DNA of 11,936 nucleotides from Phycisphaeraceae bacterium (GCA_016763955.1 JAESSU010000253.1:1-11936); one strand, 5' to 3'. Counted from the first letter of the stretch, positions 1 through 8,483 are shown. Notes: generated by a model from the sequence alone, not told the origin. Made by a program: numbers and translations.

Positions 1-46
1 AAGTTTCAAATAAGTTCCTCTGGCAGTTTTTTCGCAAGTTCCGGGG

Positions 47-67
47 ACTTCCGGGGGTGGCGGAAGT
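47..67. repeat. Inverted repeat in the leader region upstream of the thiF-like gene
   Basis: ACTTCCG (47-53) and CGGAAGT (61-67) form a perfect 7-bp inverted repeat around a 7-nt G-rich loop. The element AAGTTC also occurs three times close by (12-17, 36-41, 64-69), at spacings of 24 and 28 bp. No T-tract follows the hairpin, so it does not look like an intrinsic terminator. It could be an operator or an RNA leader hairpin for the operon that starts at 148. I could not place a convincing promoter in these 147 bases. Confidence 0.35.
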
Positions 68-147
68 TCTGCTTGTTAATAACCAAGCTGCTAGATGAGT
101 TCTGATGTTTTTCGGGATTCATCTGACAGGTTTTTAAAGATATTCTT

Positions 148-1239
148 ATGACACAAAATCTCGAACGTTATCACCGTCAAATGCTCTTGCCGGGCTTTGG
201 TGAAGAAGGTCAGAAAAAACTCCTTGCTAGCAAAGTCCTTGTACTAGGCTGTGGTGCGCTAGGGACGGTGGTTGCCAACATGCTCGCCCGCGCAGGGGTT
301 GGCCATCTGGTGATCGTTGACCGGGACTTTATTGAAATAACCAATCTCCAACGTCAGGTCCTCTTTGATGAGTCTGATGTGGAAAACGCGATTCCTAAAG
401 CTGAAGCTGCCAAGATGAAGCTTGCGAAGATCAATTCACAGGTGACGGTTGAGGCTATTGTGGATGATGTGAATCACACCAATATTGAGAAATATGCAGC
501 GGGTTGTGATGTGATTGTTGATGGCGTGGATAATTTTGAGACGCGATTTGTAGCCAATGACGCAGCAGTAAAACTTGGGATTCCCTATGTCTACGGCGGG
601 GCGGTGGGTACGGTGGGGATGACCTATGCGATTCTCCCACATACTCCCAACGGTGATTCTCTATGGGAAAAAGCAGGCGTTGCAACACCTTGCTTGCGTT
701 GCATCTTTGAGCAAGCCCCACCTCCGGGGATGAACCCGACTTGCGATACCGCAGGTGTACTAGGCCCGGTAGTTTCGATCATCTCCAACTTTCAGGTGAC
801 TGAAACAATCAAAATTATTACAGGCCATTTTAGTGCCCTGCGTGACAAACTTTTGAGCATTGACATTTGGGAAAACGATATCCGCCAACTTAAGGTTGCT
901 CGTGCGTATGAGGTGGGTGAATGTGAGTGTTGCAAGAAACGCAACTTCGAATTTATTGATGGCAAGTTCGCTTCGAGTACCACGACGCTTTGTGGCCGAA
1001 ATGCCGTGCAGATGACACAGAAACTTGGCAATGGTGAGAAGCTTAATTTCGATGTGATTGCCAAACGCCTTGAAGCACATGGCAGCGTTAAAGTCAATAT
1101 GTTTATGATTCAAGCACACATTACCGACAATGGCGAACCGTATGAATTAACGTTGTTCACCGATGGCCGTGCGATTGTCAAAGGCACTAAAAAGCCATCA
1201 GTCGCCAAGAGCATTTACGCGAAGTATATTGGTGGCTAA
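148..1239 (+). CDS. ThiF/MoeB-family E1-like adenylyltransferase with C-terminal extension
   Basis: Enzymes of this family adenylate the C-terminal glycine of a small ubiquitin-like sulfur carrier (ThiS or MoaD type) so that sulfur can be loaded onto it. What is visible: the nucleotide-binding loop GCGALG (34-39), an acidic residue after the second strand (Asp58), the NLQRQ motif (66-70), Lys84, and Asp128 in DGVDNFETR. Two zinc-binding pairs are present, CLRC (182-185) and C259/C262. The PTCDTAGVLGP segment (197-207) places Cys199 where the family has its conserved cysteine. Residues from about 266 form an extension ending in KYIGG, with an LTLF-DGRAIVKGT stretch; I recall similar tails in ThiF-annotated proteins. 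ATG148 begins the usual family N-terminus (RYHRQMLLPGFG); its SD is weak (AAAGA about 8 nt upstream). The gene opens an apparent operon, with the next start 39 nt on. No carrier protein is encoded in the window, so thiamin, molybdopterin or another substrate cannot be told apart. Confidence 0.88.
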   Translation: MTQNLERYHRQMLLPGFGEEGQKKLLASKVLVLGCGALGTVVANMLARAGVGHLVIVDRDFIEITNLQRQVLFDESDVENAIPKAEAAKMKLAKINSQVTVEAIVDDVNHTNIEKYAAGCDVIVDGVDNFETRFVANDAAVKLGIPYVYGGAVGTVGMTYAILPHTPNGDSLWEKAGVATPCLRCIFEQAPPPGMNPTCDTAGVLGPVVSIISNFQVTETIKIITGHFSALRDKLLSIDIWENDIRQLKVARAYEVGECECCKKRNFEFIDGKFASSTTTLCGRNAVQMTQKLGNGEKLNFDVIAKRLEAHGSVKVNMFMIQAHITDNGEPYELTLFTDGRAIVKGTKKPSVAKSIYAKYIGG

Positions 1240-1278
1240 CTCAGTGCTCCTTTTTGAAAATATCAATGGAGACTTCTA

Positions 1279-1755
1279 ATGCGACTATTTATTGAGTCAG
1301 CATCCAAGCAGATTTTTACCGAAGGGTGCGAATTTTTAGCTGATATTCCTACTGATTTGATGTTCAAGTCTCCGCCGCCGTTTGCCAATCATGCGGCTTG
1401 GCAGGTTGGACACATTGCAGTGACTTTGAATTTTGGACTTAAGGCACTTGGCCAAGAACTCGTTGTCGATAAGAGTTGGGCATCGCTTTACGGTAACGGT
1501 AGCGTGCCTAGTAATGACCCGTCGGGTCAGCCGACGGTAGAGCAGTTGATTCAGACGATGAACCTTGCCCATATGAAATTGCTTAATGCTTTTATGGGAG
1601 CTTATGACGCGGTGTTGCTCGCAGACAATGCTATTGAACGTTTGCGTGAGCGATATCCAAGAAATGGTGATTTTGTCGCGTACCTATTGGCGGCACATGC
1701 GGGGCTTCACTTTGGGCAGATTGCGATGTTGCGTAAGCTTTTAGCTTCAGTGTGA
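1279..1755 (+). CDS. DinB-fold family protein (first of a tandem pair)
   Basis: This is a 158-residue protein of the DinB/YfiT-like four-helix-bundle superfamily, whose members are mostly metal-binding; several are thiol-dependent S-transferases (bacillithiol or mycothiol). The probable metal triad is intact: His45 in WQVGHI, plus His140 and His144 in AHAGLHFGQ, with a further His38. No signal peptide or membrane segment is seen, so it should be cytoplasmic. The start is supported by GGAG at 1268-1271, 7 nt before the ATG. It lies 39 nt after the thiF-like gene on the same strand and is followed by a paralogue about 40% identical (gapless count by hand). Substrate and thiol cofactor cannot be read from sequence. 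The sulfur-linked neighbours make thiol chemistry a reasonable inference, not a demonstrated one. Confidence 0.8.
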   Translation: MRLFIESASKQIFTEGCEFLADIPTDLMFKSPPPFANHAAWQVGHIAVTLNFGLKALGQELVVDKSWASLYGNGSVPSNDPSGQPTVEQLIQTMNLAHMKLLNAFMGAYDAVLLADNAIERLRERYPRNGDFVAYLLAAHAGLHFGQIAMLRKLLASV

Positions 1756-1867
1756 CACGATACAGGGAATAATGTTTTGTCATGTGAGTTGATATGAGAA
1801 GTGATATAAAAATTGAAACTCAGGTGAAAACCTTTGCATCATGACAAACCCCTAAGGAGATTCCGAC

Positions 1868-2353
1868 ATGCGTCAAAACACAGTCCGAGCATCAGAAGTG
1901 ACTCAAGGTTATATGCAGCTTTTACTCAAAGATTTTCCACAGGACAAGTGGTTTAGTCGGCCAGCAGGGGTTCCTAGTCATGGTGCATGGCAGGTCGGAC
2001 ATCTGGCTGCTTCGGGCAATTCTGGACTTAAGGTGATGGGGCAATCTTCGCTGGTTGATGACTCATGGGGCGAACTTTTTGGTCGAGGCAGTCAAGCTGT
2101 CGATGACGCATCTGTATACCCCTCGGTTACAGAATTGATTGAGACATACAACAAAGTCAATGTTGCACTCACGGAATTTTATGCCCATGCCGATCAAGCC
2201 GTTCTTTCAGCGGACACCACGAATCAAAGACTTATTGAACGTTTCCCCAAGCAGGGTGATTTTATTGTTTTTTTGCTGACTTCGCATCTGGCAGTTCATG
2301 CAGGTCAGCTTTCCACTTTGCGCAAGCTCTACGGGCTTGGCAATGTAATGTGA
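1868..2353 (+). CDS. DinB-fold family protein (second of a tandem pair)
   Basis: This 161-residue paralogue aligns with the preceding gene without gaps over about 158 positions. His38, His45, His140 and His144 fall at exactly the same numbers (WQVGHL and SHLAVHAGQ), so the predicted metal site is complete here too. Shared blocks are the His45 region, the SW motif near 66-67, the RL-ER-P--GDF segment (121-132) and the terminal LRKL. A strong SD, AAGGAGA (1854-1860), sits 7 nt before the ATG. The 112-nt gap from the first copy is the longest inside the operon and could hold an internal promoter, though none is clear. The gene ends 10 nt before the aminotransferase start, so the two are probably co-transcribed and translationally linked. 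The specific reaction is unknown. Confidence 0.8.
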   Translation: MRQNTVRASEVTQGYMQLLLKDFPQDKWFSRPAGVPSHGAWQVGHLAASGNSGLKVMGQSSLVDDSWGELFGRGSQAVDDASVYPSVTELIETYNKVNVALTEFYAHADQAVLSADTTNQRLIERFPKQGDFIVFLLTSHLAVHAGQLSTLRKLYGLGNVM

Positions 2354-2363
2354 GTTTCGCTTT

Positions 2364-3539
2364 ATGATTTATTTTGACAATGCAGCTACGAGTTTTCCCA
2401 AAGCACCTACTGTCGCAAACGCAATGACCCGGTTCCTTGCTGAGGATGCAGCTAACCCCGGACGCGCAGGCCATCGCATGGCCGTGCGCGCTGAGGAAAT
2501 GGTCGATGGTGTAAGACTCAAACTCTCACGTTTGGTGAATGCCCAAGCACATGAACGCATGATCTTCACGCTTAATTGCACTGATGCTTTGAACATGGGA
2601 CTCAAAGGATTGTTAACTGTAAAGCATGATGCTGCGGATGTGCCTCATGTGATTACGACAGTCCTCGAACACAACTCGGTGAGTCGGCCATTGCAATCAA
2701 TGGCTGATGATGGTGTGATCCAGCTCACGCGAGTGGCTTGTGATGAAGACGGATTTGTTTCAGCCGATGTTATTGAAGCAGCGATTAAGCCCAACACAAA
2801 ATTGGTGGTGATGACGCATGGCTCAAATGTTTTGGGGACGATTCAGGACATCACTGCAATAGGGCAGTTAGTGCGAGATCGCGGGCTGCTATTTTTCGTT
2901 GATGGGGCTCAAACAATAGGGGTGCTTCCCATTGACATTCAGGCAATGAATATTGACATGCTTGCGATTCCGGGCCACAAGTCATTGCTCGGTCCTACTG
3001 GCATTGGTGCGCTCTATGTCGGGCCGCGTTGTCCAGATCCGCAACTAGATAAGTTCACCCCGTGGCGAGAGGGGGGGACTGGCGGAGACTCAGCGACACC
3101 GACTCAGCCACCCCTTTGGCCATACTATCTCGAAGGGGGCACGCCCAATACCGTGGGCATTGCAGGTTTGGATGCGGCGATTGATTATGTCTTAGAAAAC
3201 GACATGACTAAGACTCTTGCGCATGAACAAAAAATGGTGCAAACGCTCATCGACCGATTTAAAAACGATGAACGTTTTACCTTCTATGGCACACTCGATG
3301 CTTCAAAACGTGTGGGTACAATCTGCTTAAATATCCAAGGCTACGAACCTTCGGACGTGGGCACGATCTTAGATGACAGTTTTGAGATTGCAGTCCGCCC
3401 CGGATTACACTGTGCACCCTATGCTCACAAACAAGCGGGCACTTTCCCTAACGGCAGTGTCCGTATCAGTCCTGGTGCATTTAATACTGATGAAGAATTA
3501 GAACAACTCATTGATGCGTTGGATCAAATTGCAGGTTAA
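2364..3539 (+). CDS. Class V aminotransferase, cysteine-desulfurase-like
   Basis: This is a PLP enzyme of fold type I, of the cysteine-desulfurase-like class V group that begins with YFDNAATS-PK (the group I know as TIGR01977). These enzymes are expected to take sulfur from cysteine and leave a persulfide on a catalytic cysteine. Visible elements: the N-terminal YFDNAAT (3-9), His103 in LEHNS, Asp180 and Gln183 in FVDGAQT, the PLP lysine Lys206 in PGHKSLLGPTG, GGTGGDS (237-243), LEGGTPN (256-262), and RPGLHCAP with Cys350 as the likely persulfide carrier. The length of 391 residues is normal. The SD before ATG2364 is weak and the upstream stop is only 10 nt away, so translation may depend on coupling. 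Its place behind an E1-like gene fits a sulfur donor for a carrier protein, but the acceptor is not in the window. Selenocysteine lyase or aminotransferase activity is less likely. Confidence 0.87.
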   Translation: MIYFDNAATSFPKAPTVANAMTRFLAEDAANPGRAGHRMAVRAEEMVDGVRLKLSRLVNAQAHERMIFTLNCTDALNMGLKGLLTVKHDAADVPHVITTVLEHNSVSRPLQSMADDGVIQLTRVACDEDGFVSADVIEAAIKPNTKLVVMTHGSNVLGTIQDITAIGQLVRDRGLLFFVDGAQTIGVLPIDIQAMNIDMLAIPGHKSLLGPTGIGALYVGPRCPDPQLDKFTPWREGGTGGDSATPTQPPLWPYYLEGGTPNTVGIAGLDAAIDYVLENDMTKTLAHEQKMVQTLIDRFKNDERFTFYGTLDASKRVGTICLNIQGYEPSDVGTILDDSFEIAVRPGLHCAPYAHKQAGTFPNGSVRISPGAFNTDEELEQLIDALDQIAG

Positions 3540-3548
3540 AGAATTAGA

Positions 3549-4289
3549 TTAGGTTTTAATCTCGGTGGATGAATTTCTCTCTTCGATAACCGAGTCGCTA
3601 TCTTCTGTATCATCCTCAAAATTCACCCGTGAATCATTGAGTCTTAACGCGCGGAGCATTTGGTAGCCTGCGTGGATCATGTCTTCAATTTGTGCCGGCT
3701 GACGGCGTTTGTTTAGCTGGTAGAGGACGATCCAGTTACCTGAACCTTCGACAAAAAAGTCCGGGTGTGCTGTGAGATAGTCAGTTGTCTTGGGGCAAAA
3801 CAACAAGCGAGCGGTTCCTTCGCTGGCGGTGTGCAAACGATAGTGTTGCTGCATGTTGTTGGCATCTAGGTTTAATGGCACACAATCTTCTTCAGGTAGG
3901 AGTAGTGCTTGTGCGGGGATCATTTTTTGTGGCCAGAGACTAAATCGAGGCATGCCTTTGTTCTTAAGGTCGAATGCCAAAACGGAAGTGCTAATCGTTT
4001 GCTCGCCATGTTGGAACATGTAATCAAAGAGTGAAAACTCGACATCACGGTAAGGCCCGTAGACCACATTCATGATTTGACGGTTATCACCTGTTTGAAA
4101 AATCGGGCTCCGTTGATTCCAACTGTGTAATTGAGCTAGGCCACTTTCTTCAAAGCCATATCCTTTAGCCTCTGCATGTCGTAATAAACGTTTGGGGCGT
4201 TGTTCGTCTGAATGATGGAAGATGAAGGTGCCAAAGAGGATGCCTGATGCGATCAACAAGATGAAGAAGATGAAGAAGAAAGTAAACAC
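3549..4289 (-). CDS. Hypothetical one-pass membrane protein
   Basis: I do not recognise a characterised family. The 246-residue product starts with one very hydrophobic, Phe-rich segment (about 2-24), followed by HHSDEQRPKR, so it is probably anchored with a soluble cytoplasmic or periplasmic body. The centre (about 73-105) has a YGPYRDVEFSLFDYMF stretch, similar in style to uncharacterised bacterial proteins that carry one N-terminal anchor and a beta-rich soluble domain. The C-terminus (about 222-246) is acidic and low in complexity. The start is GTG, not ATG: AGGAG lies at 4297-4301, 7 nt upstream. The gene stands alone and converges on the desulfurase-like gene, with only 9 nt between the two stops and no convincing terminator between them. 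I make no functional assignment. Confidence 0.7.
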   Translation of the reverse strand: MFTFFFIFFILLIASGILFGTFIFHHSDEQRPKRLLRHAEAKGYGFEESGLAQLHSWNQRSPIFQTGDNRQIMNVVYGPYRDVEFSLFDYMFQHGEQTISTSVLAFDLKNKGMPRFSLWPQKMIPAQALLLPEEDCVPLNLDANNMQQHYRLHTASEGTARLLFCPKTTDYLTAHPDFFVEGSGNWIVLYQLNKRRQPAQIEDMIHAGYQMLRALRLNDSRVNFEDDTEDSDSVIEERNSSTEIKT

Positions 4290-4440
4290 AGGTCAGCTCC
4301 TAGTTTGAGTTAGGATATTGCAAGTATGCATATCGCCTCTATCGGTTAGTTGGTTGCTAAAAAAAAGTTGCATGCAGTGAATAACTTCTATTGGGACGTA
4401 AAACAAGCATTTGATTGCATCTGTAGGCTTGTGGGCGCAT

Positions 4441-4480
4441 AAAAAACGCGCAGCTGTGTACACAGGCTGCGCATTTTTTA
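4441..4480. terminator. Bidirectional intrinsic terminator after GAPDH
   Basis: GCGCAGC (4448-4454) pairs with GCTGCGC (4466-4472). The loop region is largely a 12-bp perfect palindrome (CTGTGTACACAG, 4454-4465), which can extend the stem. An A-tract lies at 4441-4446 and a T-tract at 4474-4479, so a U-run follows the hairpin on either strand. On the minus strand it sits about 75 nt past the GAPDH stop. On the plus strand it would stop read-through heading into the GAPDH gene. Confidence 0.85.
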
Positions 4481-4555
4481 TTGTTTATCAGACGCGAACG
4501 CAATCTGATAGGACTGACTCAAACAGACATCAGTATTTTTGGGTACTCAGGCGGC

Positions 4556-5659
<1,104 letters not shown>

Positions 5660-5670
5660 GTGAGCCGACT

Positions 5671-5698
5671 AGAATAGGCAATTTGAGCCGTCTGTCAA
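5671..5698 (-). promoter_or_regulatory. sigma70-type promoter of GAPDH
   Basis: On the minus strand a perfect -35 TTGACA (plus coordinates 5693-5698) is followed after 16 nt by -10 TATTCT (5671-5676). Transcription would start near 5664, giving a leader of about 86 nt before the ATG at 5578. The spacer carries one copy of the GGCAATTTG/TGAGCCG repeat. Confidence 0.8.
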
Positions 5699-5941
5699 GC
5701 GACTTATTGGTATTTTTATGGAGTAGCAAGTTCTAAAATGTCCATTTAAACCTGATATCTCACCTAAAATAGTGTGAAAATATCGGCATATTGATGTCAT
5801 TACCAAGACGGCTTAGTGATCGCAGTCATATAAAAGCAGGCAGGCAAAGAGAGGAGATCGTCAGTGTAAAAAAAGACGACCATCACATTTTCGGTGCAGG
5901 CATGATCTTTGAGCAATCGAGTCGGGCTCGCAATTGCAATC
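5699..5941. other. Non-coding spacer between the divergent GAPDH and rpsD promoters
   Basis: I see no gene here. It is AT-rich in the left half. A short open frame on the plus strand (about 5791-6006) has a TTG start, no family resemblance and runs through the rpsD promoter, so it is not counted as a gene. No hairpin, repeat or RNA gene was recognised. Confidence 0.6.
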
Positions 5942-5970
5942 TTGACACCCTACGCCAATTTTGGTCTAAT
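5942..5970 (+). promoter_or_regulatory. sigma70-type promoter of rpsD
   Basis: A perfect -35 TTGACA (5942-5947) is followed after 17 nt by -10 TCTAAT (5965-5970), five of six matches to consensus. Transcription would begin near 5977, about 113 nt before the preferred rpsD start. Confidence 0.82.
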
Positions 5971-5976
5971 GTTCGA

Positions 5977-6089
5977 CTCACTATAGCAGAGCCAATGTGG
6001 TTCTGAAGTTTCGTGAAATGCAATGCCGGAGCCTCGGCTGAAGCACACTGGAGCCTTCGTCCAAAACCATAAAGACGAGGATCATGATC
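5977..6089 (+). promoter_or_regulatory. Long untranslated leader of rpsD
   Basis: The roughly 113-nt leader contains short complementary segments: GCCG/CGGC (6025-6028 and 6035-6038) and, just downstream, GGCT/AGCC and GAAG/CTTC pairings between about 6036 and 6057. S4 is a known translational autoregulator in several bacteria, so an S4-responsive leader is possible. The pairing seen by eye is short, and no known S4 leader class is matched. Confidence 0.3.
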
Positions 6090-6689
6090 ATGGCTAATTA
6101 CATCGGCCCCAAAGTTAAATTGTCCCGTCGTGTCGGTTGCCCCATTGCGGACATCCCCAAACATACAACTAAACGTCAGCTTAATCCAAACGGTATGCAC
6201 GGTTTCCGTGGCCGCCGTCTGCGTGACTACGGCATCCGTTTAAATGAAAAGCAGAAGCTTCGCTATCACTTTAACGTGATGGAAAAACAACTGCGTCGCT
6301 ACGTCGAAAAAGCCCATCACATCAAGGGTAACACCGGCGAAGTTCTTATCCAGCTTCTGGAACGTCGCTTGGATAACGTGATCCGTCGTCAAGGCTGGGC
6401 TCGCACCATCTGGGCTGCTCGTCAGATCGTGGTTCATGGTCACATTCTCGTCAATGGCGTGAAGACCGACATTCCTAGCTTCTCTTTGAAGGTTGGCGAT
6501 GTCATCACCATCAAGCCCGGCATTGAAAAACTCTTGCGTGAAAACATGGAATCCATGGCAGGTCTCGAAGTCCCAGGCTGGGTGAGCTTTGACCCCTCAA
6601 CGATGACCGCTAAGGTTGATGCGATCCCAACTTCCGATCAAGTTCCATTCGATGTGAATATGAACTTGATTGTTGAATTCTACAGCTAA
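6090..6689 (+). CDS. rpsD: 30S ribosomal protein S4
   Basis: S4 is a primary 16S rRNA-binding protein that nucleates assembly of the small subunit and often represses its own translation. The 199-residue sequence starts MANYIGPKVKLSRR. It has the conserved GFRGRRLRDYGIRLNEKQKLR block (38-58) and a C-terminal S4 RNA-binding domain at about 92-155 (RRLDNVIRR, then HGHILVNG). Of the cysteines that bind zinc in C+ S4 proteins, only Cys17 appears near the N-terminus, so this is the zinc-independent form. I chose ATG6090 over ATG6084 because GAGG (6077-6080) lies 9 nt from the former but only 3 nt from the latter. The gene is alone, outside an alpha-operon arrangement, with its own promoter and terminator. 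Confidence 0.96.
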   Translation: MANYIGPKVKLSRRVGCPIADIPKHTTKRQLNPNGMHGFRGRRLRDYGIRLNEKQKLRYHFNVMEKQLRRYVEKAHHIKGNTGEVLIQLLERRLDNVIRRQGWARTIWAARQIVVHGHILVNGVKTDIPSFSLKVGDVITIKPGIEKLLRENMESMAGLEVPGWVSFDPSTMTAKVDAIPTSDQVPFDVNMNLIVEFYS

Positions 6690-6788
6690 ACTAACTGCTT
6701 ATACCAGTGGTCAATAGAACTTGACCGAATGCTTTTGTACGCGGCCCTTTATTTTAGGTCTGCAAAAAGTTTGCAACGCGGTCAAAAG

Positions 6789-6803
6789 ATACCCGATGGG
6801 TAT
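6789..6803. repeat. Short perfect inverted repeat after rpsD
   Basis: ATACCC (6789-6794) and GGGTAT (6798-6803) are separated by 3 nt, just upstream of the rpsD terminator. It may be a small operator or a processing hairpin. No T-tract follows, and no promoter with acceptable spacing was found around it. Confidence 0.3.
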
Positions 6804-6818
6804 AAAACCAACGATCCA

Positions 6819-6857
6819 AACGGCTGCTTATCATCACGATGAGTAGCCGTTTTTTTT
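6819..6857 (+). terminator. Intrinsic terminator of rpsD
   Basis: AACGGCT (6819-6825) pairs with AGCCGTT (6845-6851), with partial inner pairing of TCAT/ATGA. A run of eight T residues (6850-6857) overlaps and follows the 3' arm. It lies about 130 nt past the rpsD stop and ends 44 nt before the next gene. Confidence 0.85.
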
Positions 6858-6901
6858 GTTACCATGGCAATATTGCTCTAACTTATTCATAGGTGAATAC
6901 G

Positions 6902-8437
6902 ATGCGCGTTGCTTGTCTTTTGGTTATGTATGTCGGGCTTTTTTCCCTGACGTTAATGGTCTCAACATGGGGTAATGATTTTCCTGTTGCATATCACCCT
7001 GATGAGCCAAGTAAAGTCTTGCAACTCACCGGGCGGCTTGAACGGAATCATCGTCATCCCCCTTTGCTGTTGGACTTGAGTCAGTGGGTTCACAAAATTT
7101 TAGGTAGAGATAATACGATTCCAAGTATTGCGGCATCAGGTCGATTGACTTCAGCTTTGGGAGCAGCCTGCGTTGCGGTGTTGTTTACTGCCATGTCTCA
7201 TCGACTTGCTGGGGGCTTAGCAGCAGTCCTCGTTGGGATCATGGTTGGGTTGTGTCCTTCTTTGACTCTGTTTGCTCATTACATGAAAGAAGATGTCCTG
7301 CTGGTATTGGGCGTGACTGCGGTGTGGGCTAGTTCTGTGACGTTTTGGCTAAAGCCCACGTGTAAGATGGCAGCGTGTTTAGGATTCGCATGTGTCTTGG
7401 CTGTCATGGCCAAATATTTAGGTGCTGTTGCATTATTGGTCGGTGTGGTGCTGGTCTTTATTCGTCTTAGGCGTCTTGAATCTGCGCAAAGATGGAAGAT
7501 GAGTCTTTCATTTTTCATTGCGATGGTTTTATCACTGCTAGTCTTGGGCTATCACTGGTGGTCTAATGGGACAAATGCGCTCAATGGGTTGAAGTACGAG
7601 CTGGATCATGTGAAGACGGGGCATCAGGGGCTTGAAGTTTCTTTCTTGAGTAATTTGATTTTTTATGGCAAGCAACTCTTTTGGCAATTGCAATATTGGC
7701 CTACGGCATTAGGTGTGATGGGCCTTGTTTGGCTGACATGCTCAGCGGGAAAAAAAGTTCGACTTGCTGCAAAAATTGCGATGGGTTTGTTTCTTGTCTA
7801 TGCCTTGTGTTTACTATTAGGTCGTGTTTCAGAGGATCGGTATGCTTTGCCATTGGTTGTTTTGTTGAGCTGGTTTGCGGCGATGTGCATTGAGCAATTC
7901 ATCAGACGAATACGACAGGCAAGGTTGCGTTGTGTGATTTCAATCGTGACTTGTTTTTTGGTTTTAGGGGCCTATAGCTATATGTCTTCTCAGGTGGCCT
8001 ATCAGTTTACGCATGATGGTCGCTTAGAGATGGGGGCATGGGTTCAAGCGAATCTCAATGCCTCGAATACAGTGGTGGAGGATATGTACTGTGCGATGCC
8101 TGATCAGCGTTATGACATTCAGACGAAATTGTATGGCAAATGGGTTCCGAAAATTCGGATGAAACATTATGCTGCAGACTTCGGGACGATTGATCAATTG
8201 CTTGCCAAGGGTGTGACCCATATTGCAGTTTGCAATTATAGCTACGGACGTTTTTTGGAAGGTTCCCGTTTATTTTTAATTGAAGATGCGGATCAGAAAA
8301 TGAAAAACTTAGATCAGCATCGCAGAGAATTTTACTGCGATCTTTTAAAGTCAGGTCACAGGGTTTGGCAGCATCAGCCACGCTATGTCCTGCCGGGGTT
8401 GACATCACCTGATTTGGCGATTTACCGACTGCAATAG
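6902..8437 (+). CDS. Polytopic membrane glycosyltransferase, GT39-like (ArnT/PMT type)
   Basis: Proteins of this type use polyprenyl-phosphate-linked sugars to glycosylate lipids or proteins on the outer face of the membrane. The first membrane segment (about 3-23) is followed by an external loop with YHPDEP (Asp34-Glu35), the acidic pair expected to be catalytic in this fold. It continues with a RHPPLLLDL segment (about 52-60), also typical of the group. About ten further hydrophobic segments extend to roughly residue 365, then a soluble C-terminal portion of about 145 residues. I prefer ATG6902 (511 residues): AGGTGA (6891-6896) is 5 nt upstream, whereas the in-frame GTG6893 lies inside that site. 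The gene ends TAG immediately followed by TGA. It stands alone between the rpsD terminator and the tRNA terminator. The sugar and acceptor are unknown. Confidence 0.72.
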   Translation: MRVACLLVMYVGLFSLTLMVSTWGNDFPVAYHPDEPSKVLQLTGRLERNHRHPPLLLDLSQWVHKILGRDNTIPSIAASGRLTSALGAACVAVLFTAMSHRLAGGLAAVLVGIMVGLCPSLTLFAHYMKEDVLLVLGVTAVWASSVTFWLKPTCKMAACLGFACVLAVMAKYLGAVALLVGVVLVFIRLRRLESAQRWKMSLSFFIAMVLSLLVLGYHWWSNGTNALNGLKYELDHVKTGHQGLEVSFLSNLIFYGKQLFWQLQYWPTALGVMGLVWLTCSAGKKVRLAAKIAMGLFLVYALCLLLGRVSEDRYALPLVVLLSWFAAMCIEQFIRRIRQARLRCVISIVTCFLVLGAYSYMSSQVAYQFTHDGRLEMGAWVQANLNASNTVVEDMYCAMPDQRYDIQTKLYGKWVPKIRMKHYAADFGTIDQLLAKGVTHIAVCNYSYGRFLEGSRLFLIEDADQKMKNLDQHRREFYCDLLKSGHRVWQHQPRYVLPGLTSPDLAIYRLQ

Positions 8438-8483
8438 TGATTACTCCGCAGAAGTGTCGTAAAACGCCCTGAAATAGAGGTAT

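Noticed and set aside
3546..3562. AGATTA/TAATCT inverted repeat at the convergent gene ends
   Set aside because: Six AT-rich base pairs with a 5-nt loop and no T-tract are too weak to call a terminator.
5791..6006. Short plus-strand open frame before rpsD
   Set aside because: TTG start, no recognisable protein features, and it runs through the rpsD promoter and into its leader.
6721..6753. TTGACC followed by TTTATT after rpsD as a promoter for the glycosyltransferase
   Set aside because: The spacer would be 21 nt, and the rpsD terminator lies downstream of it.
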